A DNA stretch of 21,301 nucleotides from a virus: positions 1 through 21,301 of IMG/VR virus record IMGVR_UViG_3300040960_000961; one strand, written 5' to 3'. Made by a program: the position numbers and the translations under genes. The notes beneath the pieces are model-generated. The model did no database searches and was not told the DNA's origin. It worked only from the letters and a program-made list of their open reading frames with translations. Each line of letters begins with the position of its first letter. Position 1 is the stretch's first letter. This document shows positions 16,291 to 21,301 of this stretch, in pieces.

Positions 16291-17134
16291 AAATACCGTT
16301 GTAAATGATACAGGATATTTAAAATTACCCGCAGGTACAGATGCACAAAGACCTGGTACACCACAAGCAGGTATGATGAGATGGAATACTACATCAAGTG
16401 GTGTAGAGGTATATAATGGAACATCTTGGAGTGGTGTAGGTAGTAGTGATGCAGATACTTTAGATGGCATCGACAGCACAGGGTTTGTTAAAAATAACTG
16501 CAGCCAAACTAATCATGTCCTAATGTTTGGTGCTGGATATAACACAAGTCACGGTGATTGCGCCTACGCCATATTTCAGGAAGGTGGAACTTGGTCATAC
16601 CCCTACCCTGACCTGAGAATCGCATACCACACTGGCATTAAAATAGGAGCGAATACAAGTTACCAAGGCACCAGGTTTTACAATGACTACAATATGGCAA
16701 CTGAGTTGTTCAGCGTAGGTAACGGAGATAACAACGTCAGAGTAGCTTATAACCTATATGCTCCTATCTTCTATGATTCAAACAACACTGGGTATTATGT
16801 AGACCCTGCAAGTACATCTAACTTTAATACAATATGTGCTGCTAATTATTGTGGATTACCTGCAAGTGGCGGTGGTCAATGTCAATATTGCATTGTTGTA
16901 AACGGTTTTTCAAGCTGTACAGTAAGTCCAGGTAAAAGTTTATTTGTAAGCATTAATAACAGTAATTATGATACGGGGTTTGTTAATGCAGATAATTATA
17001 TGGCTACATATGTTAGCAACAATGGTTGGTCTAATTACAATTACTTACGATTACGTTGTATTAGTAGTACATCTACATCAATTACTGTTTGTAGACAATG
17101 TGCTGGTGATACTTGGTTTTATGTAAAATATTAA
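16277..17134 (+). CDS. Cysteine-rich tail fibre / adhesin tip protein
   Basis: This 285-aa protein starts inside the last codons of the long fibre (14-base overlap). The N-terminal 70 residues contain the common virion-fibre segment 'QRPGTPQAGMMRWNTTSSGVEVYNGTSWSGVG' in broken form, then 'DADTLDGIDSTGFVK' as also seen in the long fibre. The middle ends in 'FYDSNNTGYYVDPASTSNFN' (165-184), a motif I associate with marine phage fibres. The last 100 residues hold eight of its ten Cys (187, 192, 202, 205, 214, 261, 272, 275), including two C-x-x-C pairs, and look like a compact beta tip domain. It probably attaches to or follows the long fibre. Disulfides or a metal site are possible. Confidence 0.72.
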   Translation: MATLKNTVVNDTGYLKLPAGTDAQRPGTPQAGMMRWNTTSSGVEVYNGTSWSGVGSSDADTLDGIDSTGFVKNNCSQTNHVLMFGAGYNTSHGDCAYAIFQEGGTWSYPYPDLRIAYHTGIKIGANTSYQGTRFYNDYNMATELFSVGNGDNNVRVAYNLYAPIFYDSNNTGYYVDPASTSNFNTICAANYCGLPASGGGQCQYCIVVNGFSSCTVSPGKSLFVSINNSNYDTGFVNADNYMATYVSNNGWSNYNYLRLRCISSTSTSITVCRQCAGDTWFYVKY

Positions 17135-17137
17135 ACT

Positions 17138-17533
17138 ATGTATATAAAAATAGAAAATAATATAATAACTGAAATACATCAAACAGAAGTAGAAAACAGC
17201 TACTTTATTGAGGATGGTGTTATGTTAGAAGTAGGGTGGACAGTAGGGTTATGGGATGAAGGTAAACCTATAGGTTTTGGAAGTTCATCAATACCCTCTA
17301 CTGCTGAACAAATACAGCAAGCTGAATATGATAATACTATAGAAGAAGTAAATAATAAGAGAAATATACTACTTCAAGAAACTGATTGGATAGTAATCAG
17401 AGCAGTAGATACCAGTACACCTATGCCTGTATATTGGCAAGTATACAGACAGGCTTTAAGAGATATTACTACTCATGCTAATTATCCTTTTTTACAAGAT
17501 GAAGATTGGCCTATTAAACCACAAAATATATAA
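17138..17533 (+). CDS. Tail fibre assembly chaperone-type protein (Phage_tail_APC domain)
   Basis: This 131-aa protein has an N-terminal strand-rich half ('MYIKIENNIITEIHQTEVEN') linked by a helix (about 56-76) to a C-terminal Phage_tail_APC-like motif. The motif reads RNILLQETDW at 75-84, then WQVYRQALRDI at 100-110, and WPIKP at 124-128. That spacing, with 'R..LL..TDW', 'W..YRQALRDI' and 'WP..P', is characteristic of proteins encoded directly after fibre genes and involved in fibre assembly. Three bases separate it from the fibre upstream, and two from the gene downstream. The motif match is strong. The chaperone role is family knowledge and not proven for this member. Confidence 0.75.
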   Translation: MYIKIENNIITEIHQTEVENSYFIEDGVMLEVGWTVGLWDEGKPIGFGSSSIPSTAEQIQQAEYDNTIEEVNNKRNILLQETDWIVIRAVDTSTPMPVYWQVYRQALRDITTHANYPFLQDEDWPIKPQNI

Positions 17534-17535
17534 AA

Positions 17536-17868
17536 ATGAATATTACATATAGTTGGAAAATAATTAGTTTATTTAAGCAAACAGTAGATAGTTTGCAAGA
17601 TGTAGTCATTAGAGTAAAATATCATTACGTTGGAATTGATAGTGTTAGTGGAGAGCAAGGTAAGTTTGAAGGAGTAAGTCCTTTACCAACACCTACACAA
17701 GAAGGATTTATACCATTTGACCAATTAACAGAACAAAACGTTATAGAGTGGTTAATAGCAAATGTAGACCCAACACACATGCAGACAAGAATAATTAGAG
17801 AAATAGAAAGAAAATTAAACCCAGAACAAGAAGTAGATTCTTTGCCTTGGGATATTGGTAATTTATAA
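17536..17868 (+). CDS. Small phage protein, DUF7936-like
   Basis: This 110-aa protein begins with 'ITYSWKIISL', then 'LQDVVIRVKYHYVGIDSVSG' (20-39), a short insert, and 'FIPFDQLTEQNVIEWLIANV' (58-77). The order Y-x-W-x-I ... D-V-V-x-x-V ... G-x-F ... F-x-x-L-T-E-x-x-V-x-x-W matches a family often found after phage fibre genes (DUF7936-like; no biochemical function known to me). The C-terminus is a charged helix with 'RIIREIERKL'. It follows the fibre-assembly-type gene by two bases and probably shares its mRNA. Confidence 0.6.
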   Translation: MNITYSWKIISLFKQTVDSLQDVVIRVKYHYVGIDSVSGEQGKFEGVSPLPTPTQEGFIPFDQLTEQNVIEWLIANVDPTHMQTRIIREIERKLNPEQEVDSLPWDIGNL

Positions 17869-17879
17869 ATTAATATAAT

Positions 17880-18794
17880 ATGAGTTTTGACAGTCAAGAA
17901 AAGTTTGTAATTTTCCACATTGCAGGTGGAGTAGGTAAACATATTGCAGCAACAGCTGTGTTAGAAGGTATTAATGATAAATACCCAGACAGAAAACTAA
18001 TTGTAGTATGTGCTTGGACAGAAGTATTTGAATTTCATCCATTAGTAGATAGAGTTTATCAGTTAGGTAATACCGATTACTTTTATCAAGATTATATTGA
18101 AGGTAAAGATGTTGTAATACTTATGCACGACCCTTATCATGTTACAGGACATATAAAACAGGAACAGCACTTGATTAAAAGTTGGTATGAATGTTTAAAT
18201 CTTGACTATAATAACCAACTACCTAAGTTGTACAGTTCTTATAGAATAAGAGAAATTGTATTGCAGAAGTTTAGAAGAAACAAGCCTATTATGCTTATTC
18301 ACAGTAATGGTGGTATGATACCTAATGATAATGAAGTTAATCCTTACAACATTAAAAGTTGGGCAAGAGATATGCCTTTAAGTCTTGTACAGAAATTAGT
18401 AGATAAATATAAAGATACATATCATATTATGCAGGTTTGTAAGCATAAGAATAACTTAGTACAGGGTGCAGAGTATGTACAAACACACTCTTTATTAGAG
18501 TTGTTTACTTTGTTAAGATTGACTACTAAAAGAATTTTAATAGACAGCTCTTTGCAACATGCAGCAGCTGCTTATCAGTTACCTTCTGTTGTTTTATGGA
18601 ATACAACATCACCTAATGTATATAGCTATGATATACATAAGAATGTTTTATCTAATAAAGAAAAACTAACAGCAAAAAATAGAACAACCTATTTCGAAGA
18701 GTATGCAATAGATGGCAACCCTTTACAATGTCCTTATGAAGATGAGGATATATTTGATTTTGAAGAAGTTACAGAACTCGTAGATAAATTATAA
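17880..18794 (+). CDS. Glycosyltransferase family 9-like (heptosyltransferase-type) protein
   Basis: This 304-aa protein has the two-lobed GT-B pattern of ADP-heptose:LPS heptosyltransferase relatives. Residues 10-30 read 'VIFHIAGGVGKHIAATAVLE', corresponding to the GT9 N-terminal G-(D/G)-x-[LIV] acceptor-side loop. Residues 137-145 contain 'IMLIHSNGG'. 'SWARDMPLSLVQKLVDKY' (160-177) matches the K-x-W-x-x-x-x-x-x-x-L family segment. The nucleotide-sugar site appears as 'IDSSLQHAAAAYQLPSVVLW' at 221-240, in the place of GT9 'D-[ST]-x-x-x-H-x-A-[AG]-A'. It may glycosylate virion fibres or alter host surface glycans. The donor and acceptor cannot be read from sequence. It follows the fibre-assembly genes closely and ends before a 138-base gap. 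Confidence 0.72.
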   Translation: MSFDSQEKFVIFHIAGGVGKHIAATAVLEGINDKYPDRKLIVVCAWTEVFEFHPLVDRVYQLGNTDYFYQDYIEGKDVVILMHDPYHVTGHIKQEQHLIKSWYECLNLDYNNQLPKLYSSYRIREIVLQKFRRNKPIMLIHSNGGMIPNDNEVNPYNIKSWARDMPLSLVQKLVDKYKDTYHIMQVCKHKNNLVQGAEYVQTHSLLELFTLLRLTTKRILIDSSLQHAAAAYQLPSVVLWNTTSPNVYSYDIHKNVLSNKEKLTAKNRTTYFEEYAIDGNPLQCPYEDEDIFDFEEVTELVDKL

Positions 18795-18797
18795 AAC

Positions 18798-18812
18798 TTG
18801 TCAAGATGACAA
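18798..18812 (+). other. Small perfect hairpin after the glycosyltransferase gene
   Basis: TTGTCA and TGACAA are exact reverse complements around a 3-base AGA loop, starting four bases after the stop codon. There is no U-tract, so it is at most an mRNA-end stabiliser. Its right arm overlaps the start of the 19-bp repeat. Confidence 0.4.
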
Positions 18813-18835
18813 AATACAGAATTTCTAATTTATAG
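18806..18835 (+). pseudogene. Nine-codon remnant duplicating the start of the 69-aa gene
   Basis: ATG ACA AAA TAC AGA ATT TCT AAT TTA TAG encodes MTKYRISNL. Its first 19 bases are identical to the start of the 69-aa gene at 12885. Similarity stops abruptly after that. It looks like the truncated end of a duplicated or exchanged segment rather than a functional gene, although a translated leader peptide cannot be ruled out. Confidence 0.5.
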
Positions 18836-18932
18836 AATGGGATATTAGGATTATTTATAAAAAGTTTGCGAGAAGCCTAAAAAACTAAAACAGTTATATA
18901 CTTATATAGACATAACCAAACTATTAATTATT
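18836..18932 (+). promoter_or_regulatory. Leader of the lipoprotein gene with TATTTATA box
   Basis: This is the only gap of more than 100 bases in the window (18795-18932). It carries TATTTATAAAAAG at 18852-18864, 73 bases before the next ATG. The rest is an A-rich leader without a Shine-Dalgarno sequence. Promoter function is inferred from the recurring box. Confidence 0.35.
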
Positions 18933-19151
18933 ATGAAAACACTACTTAAACTATTAGTAGTTACAGTAGTTTTATCCTCTTGTTCAACTTATCGTTCTGC
19001 TTATCACTATGAACCTATGTACTATTACTCACGATTACCTATGAGTACAAAACAGCAGTATAGTATAGCACAAGAGTATTTTAACCAATTAACTAACTCT
19101 AAAAAACCTACGGTTACTATCGTAGAAAAAGTTGGGGAGAAGCAACCCTAA
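18933..19151 (+). CDS. Small predicted lipoprotein
   Basis: This 72-aa protein opens with MKTLLKLLVVTVVLSSC, a typical lipoprotein signal: two early Lys, a hydrophobic core, and the lipobox L-S-S-C with Cys17 as lipidation site. The mature part is short and rich in Tyr and Ser ('YRSAYHYEPMYYYSRLPMST'), with a polar helix before a Lys/Glu C-terminus. Phage-encoded lipoproteins are often superinfection-exclusion or spanin (Rz1-like) factors. It lacks the Pro-rich body of Rz1 and has no Rz-like partner next to it, so I do not assign either. It follows a promoter-like box and precedes another, suggesting it is expressed apart from the fibre operon. Confidence 0.65.
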   Translation: MKTLLKLLVVTVVLSSCSTYRSAYHYEPMYYYSRLPMSTKQQYSIAQEYFNQLTNSKKPTVTIVEKVGEKQP

Positions 19152-19192
19152 AAATTAATACCCCCTTAACACTCTTTTCTAAAAAACATATC

Positions 19193-19205
19193 TATTTATA
19201 ATAAA
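19193..19205 (+). promoter_or_regulatory. Promoter-like TATTTATAATAAA box upstream of the EF-hand gene
   Basis: The 13-base sequence is identical to the one at 19683-19695 and contains a perfect TATAAT. It lies 39 bases before the EF-hand ATG, followed by a C/A-rich leader without a Shine-Dalgarno sequence. It is the best candidate for the start of the separate EF-hand unit. Confidence 0.5.
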
Positions 19206-19244
19206 GGAACTTAATTATTATAACAAAACAAAACAAATAAAACT

Positions 19245-19610
19245 ATGTCTACTATTGGTATCGAAAAATTAACACCTACTATCAGAACAGTTGCACAACT
19301 TATCACAGCATTAACTAAAATTGATGCTAATAAGGATGGTAACATCGACACAGCAGAAATCTTTGCAATCGTACAAGTATTTGTAATGAAGGTTGTTGCT
19401 GTATACGGCTCACTACCTGCTGCACTTGCTGAACTAAAGGATGTTGATTCTACCGAAAGAAAAGAACTTGTTAAGGTATTTAACGAAGAGTTTGACTTGA
19501 GTAATGATGTGTTGGAAGGTCTTATCGAAGAATGGTTGGTCATTGTTGACCAATTAGTAACTTTAGGATTAAAGACAGCTTCTCACTTTAAAACAGAACC
19601 TCAAGCGTAA
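19245..19610 (+). CDS. EF-hand calcium-binding protein
   Basis: This 121-aa, mostly helical, acidic protein has one canonical 12-residue EF-hand loop, DANKDGNIDTAE, at residues 27-38. Asp, Asn, Asp, Asn and Asp stand at positions 1, 3, 5, 7 and 9 and Glu at 12. Long helices flank it ('TVAQLITALTKI' before, 'IFAIVQVFVMKVVAVYGSLP' after). Residues 62-113 form two or three further helices without a second recognisable loop. There is no signal peptide or clear membrane segment. Codon use has more C-ending codons (ATC, TAC) than its neighbours. With its own promoter-like box and a strong terminator behind it, it appears to be a monocistronic, well-expressed gene. Its role is unknown: Ca-responsive virion or host-interaction protein are both possible. 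Confidence 0.7.
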   Translation: MSTIGIEKLTPTIRTVAQLITALTKIDANKDGNIDTAEIFAIVQVFVMKVVAVYGSLPAALAELKDVDSTERKELVKVFNEEFDLSNDVLEGLIEEWLVIVDQLVTLGLKTASHFKTEPQA

Positions 19611-19640
19611 GAACTGAACCCCGACCAACCCCGCTTTTTG

Positions 19641-19668
19641 AAACCCTGTCTTCGGATGGGGTTTTTTT
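19641..19668 (+). terminator. Intrinsic terminator with UUCG tetraloop
   Basis: AAACCCTGTC pairs with GATGGGGTTT over ten base pairs (two of them G-T) around a C-TTCG-G tetraloop, followed by a T-tract (19662-19668). It lies 31 bases after the EF-hand stop and just before the promoter-like box of the next gene. It is the clearest terminator in the window. Confidence 0.9.
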
Positions 19669-19682
19669 GTTTACAAAGATTA

Positions 19683-19695
19683 TATTTATAATAAA
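19683..19695 (+). promoter_or_regulatory. Promoter-like TATTTATAATAAA box upstream of the neck-type gene
   Basis: Identical over 13 bases to the box at 19193. It lies immediately after the terminator and only five bases before the ATG at 19701. If the internal TATAAT acts as a -10 element, transcription would begin at or within a few bases of the start codon, giving a nearly leaderless mRNA. Confidence 0.45.
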
Positions 19696-19700
19696 AGATT

Positions 19701-20858
19701 ATGGCAGACATACCAATATGGCCAGGATCAGCATCTTTCTTCCCAGGAGACACTCCTTTTGGGTATTATGATGATGACTATTCTTTTCAGCAAGATGCTG
19801 ACACAGTAGCGGTATGGTGCGCTAGAAGATTGGGATATCCTATTGTAGATGTAGAATTACAGCAGACTAATTTCTTTGCTGCTTTTGAGGAGGCTATATC
19901 TGAGTACGGTAATCAGGTAAATACTTATGTAAGTAGAGATAACTTACTGTATTTATTAGGTGCTAATACTGGATCTGAAAGTTTATCTCAGGAGTTTGTA
20001 GATCCTACAAATGCTTCTGTTTTTGATTTATCTGAGCATTATGGTACTTCTGTAGGTGTTGGAGGTAATGTAACTTATTATACAGGAAGTATAGAGGTAA
20101 AGAAGGACGTACAAGTTTATGACTTTACAAAAAACAATACAGTACAACTAGAGTCTGGATCTTTTCAGACTGATAAATTTACTATAAGAAAAGTACATCA
20201 TTATCCTATGCCAGCCTTGATAAGGTATCAAGATCCTTATGCTGGGACTGGTTTAGGTATGCAAGGTTTGTTAGAAGGTTTCGAGTGGGGAGGTTATACA
20301 CCTGCTGTTAGTTTTGTATTGTATCCTTTAAATCACGATCTTCTCAGAATACAGGGTATAGAGTTTAATGATTTAATTAGAAAGAGTGCTTATAGTTTTG
20401 AGTTGATAAATAATAGACTAAAACTATTCCCTATACCTACTAGAGACTACACACTACACTTCGAGTATACTCTAGATAATTTAGAGAGAAATCCTTTAAA
20501 GAGAGGTAAGGGTAGAGTCAGTGACTACTCCAATGTACCTTACGGTAATATGGTTTACTCTAGAATTAACTCTATGGGTAAGCAGTGGATTAAAAGATAT
20601 ACTTTGGCTATAGCTAAAGAGATGTTAGGGTATGTAAGAAGCAAGTACTCTTCTATACCTATACCTGAGTCTGATATAACTTTAAATGGAGATGCTCTTT
20701 TGAGTGCTGCTGAATCTGAGAAGACTGCTTTAATAGAAGAGTTAAGAGAAATTCTCAATGAGTTCTCTAGGCAGAGTTTATTGGAGAGAAAGCAGGCTGA
20801 GTCTGATGCTTTACAAAATGAGATTAACAAAGTACCTTTAAGATTTTATATAGGATAA
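19701..20858 (+). CDS. Virion structural protein, neck/connector-type candidate
   Basis: This 385-aa soluble protein has a Gly/Pro/aromatic-rich N-terminus ('SFFPGDTPFGYYDDDYSFQQ'), followed by 'DTVAVWCARRLGYPIVDVEL' and 'TNFFAAFEEAISEYGNQVNT' (about 34-75). This combination resembles, from memory, structural proteins of marine tailed phages placed beside neck genes, in which a helix 'C.RLGYP..DVEL....FY.AFE.A..EY' recurs. The central part is beta-rich, and the end is helical with a long coiled-coil-like tail (about 325-375: 'ESEKTALIEELREILNEFSR'). It follows a terminator and a promoter-like box and precedes another structural-type gene by one base, so it begins a new operon. The precise role is not established. 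Confidence 0.55.
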   Translation: MADIPIWPGSASFFPGDTPFGYYDDDYSFQQDADTVAVWCARRLGYPIVDVELQQTNFFAAFEEAISEYGNQVNTYVSRDNLLYLLGANTGSESLSQEFVDPTNASVFDLSEHYGTSVGVGGNVTYYTGSIEVKKDVQVYDFTKNNTVQLESGSFQTDKFTIRKVHHYPMPALIRYQDPYAGTGLGMQGLLEGFEWGGYTPAVSFVLYPLNHDLLRIQGIEFNDLIRKSAYSFELINNRLKLFPIPTRDYTLHFEYTLDNLERNPLKRGKGRVSDYSNVPYGNMVYSRINSMGKQWIKRYTLAIAKEMLGYVRSKYSSIPIPESDITLNGDALLSAAESEKTALIEELREILNEFSRQSLLERKQAESDALQNEINKVPLRFYIG

Positions 20859-20859
20859 T

Positions 20860-21301
20860 ATGGCACTATTTGGCGGCTCTAGAGATGTTAGCTTAGTTAG
20901 AAGAATAAATAAGGAGTTAATAAATGATATTATTAACACTCAAGTTGTCGTGTATAAGATTGCTACACAGTATACAAAAATAAATATTTACGGAGAATCT
21001 TCTAAAAAAGTATTCTTTAATCCTTTAAAGTTTAACTGTCTAATAACTAGGGATGCTAAAGATTTTGCGGGAGATGACTATACAACATTTGCTAAAACTA
21101 TTAGATTTGCTTTCTTAAGAGATGAGTTAAAAGAAAAAAACTTTGTATTAAAAGAAGGAGATATTGTAAAGTGGGATGCTGAGTACTATGAGTTAAACTT
21201 AATAACAATTAATCAATTGTGGACAGGAAGAAATCCAGAAACTTTACCTATAACAGTAGATGATGGATCAGATGAATTTGGGTATAATGTATCTATAGTA
21301 G
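20860..21301 (+). CDS. Neck / head-tail connector-type protein (partial, runs off window)
   Basis: ATG at 20860, one base after the previous stop, opens a frame with no stop to the window end (147 codons seen). It begins MALFGGSRDVSLVRRINKEL, followed by 'INDIINTQVVVYKIATQYTK' and 'INIYGESSKKVFFNPLKFNC'. Later segments are 'IRFAFLRDELKEKNFVLKEG' and 'DIVKWDAEYYELNLITINQL'. The 'EGDI..W...YYE' element is typical of small phage head-completion or neck proteins that bind at the portal-tail interface, and I associate this arrangement with neck-type proteins of marine phages. An AGGA sequence lies just upstream of the start. The family name is uncertain because the C-terminus is missing. Confidence 0.5.
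   Translation, partial: MALFGGSRDVSLVRRINKELINDIINTQVVVYKIATQYTKINIYGESSKKVFFNPLKFNCLITRDAKDFAGDDYTTFAKTIRFAFLRDELKEKNFVLKEGDIVKWDAEYYELNLITINQLWTGRNPETLPITVDDGSDEFGYNVSIV

Noticed and set aside
16277-17134. Possible variable region of a diversity-generating retroelement at the fibre C-terminus
   Set aside because: No second near-copy (template repeat) with adenine-specific differences and no reverse transcriptase gene is visible in the window.
18852-18859. T4-type late promoter TATAAATA
   Set aside because: The match exists only on the minus strand at each of the four boxes, whereas all genes are on the plus strand. Hence the box is reported only as a new candidate element.
18795-18932. 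Possible tRNA or small RNA in the longest gap
   Set aside because: No cloverleaf-compatible arms or CCA-type end are visible. Only a 6-bp hairpin, the repeat remnant and the TATTTATA box can be supported.

Overview
The window is a stretch of tailed-bacteriophage genome. It is AT-rich and densely packed, every gene lies on the + strand, and many gene joints are TAATG stop/start overlaps. The likely host is a member of the Bacteroidota. Three fibre-like proteins carry signal peptides ending in the AQ/GQ style common in that phylum, most starts sit behind A-rich leaders rather than clear Shine-Dalgarno sequences, and the exported-protein style matches Flavobacteriia/Cytophagia. Host assignment is inference.

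Layout. (1) 1-8.2 kb is a siphovirus-type head-to-tail and tail morphogenesis module in canonical order: the end of a head-closure/joining protein, an HK97 gp10-like protein, a tail-terminator-like protein, the major tail protein, a tail assembly chaperone pair joined by a probable -1 ribosomal frameshift, a 1007-aa tape measure protein, a 643-aa distal-tail/tail-tip candidate, and a protein made of four ~75-residue repeats. (2) 8.2-13.1 kb holds three consecutive proteins with N-terminal signal peptides and a related N-terminal segment. One of them ends in an S74 intramolecular chaperone. A 69-aa protein follows. (3) 13.1-17.9 kb is a second adhesin cassette: a 1049-aa fibre with its own S74 chaperone, a 285-aa cysteine-rich fibre, a Phage_tail_APC-type protein and a DUF7936-like protein. 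(4) 17.9-19.6 kb is accessory: a GT9-like glycosyltransferase, a small lipoprotein, and an EF-hand protein that forms a separate transcription unit with its own promoter-like box and a strong UUCG-loop terminator. (5) 19.7 kb to the end has two more virion-type genes, the second running off the window. They resemble neck/connector proteins of marine phages.

How the parts fit. The tail module builds the tube, while the 8-17 kb block supplies an unusually large set of receptor-binding and fibre proteins. Two of these are matured by self-cleaving chaperones and are accompanied by fibre-assembly-type proteins. The glycosyltransferase and lipoprotein are plausible host-surface or virion modifiers. 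A 19-bp exact direct repeat, which includes the start codon of the 69-aa gene, flanks the second fibre/glycosyltransferase cassette and suggests it was exchanged as a unit. A TATTTATA box occurs in four of the few real intergenic gaps, all at or after 13.1 kb, and is a candidate phage promoter.

I see no lysis, replication, integrase, tRNA or CRISPR features. No gene-free stretch exceeds about 140 bases.
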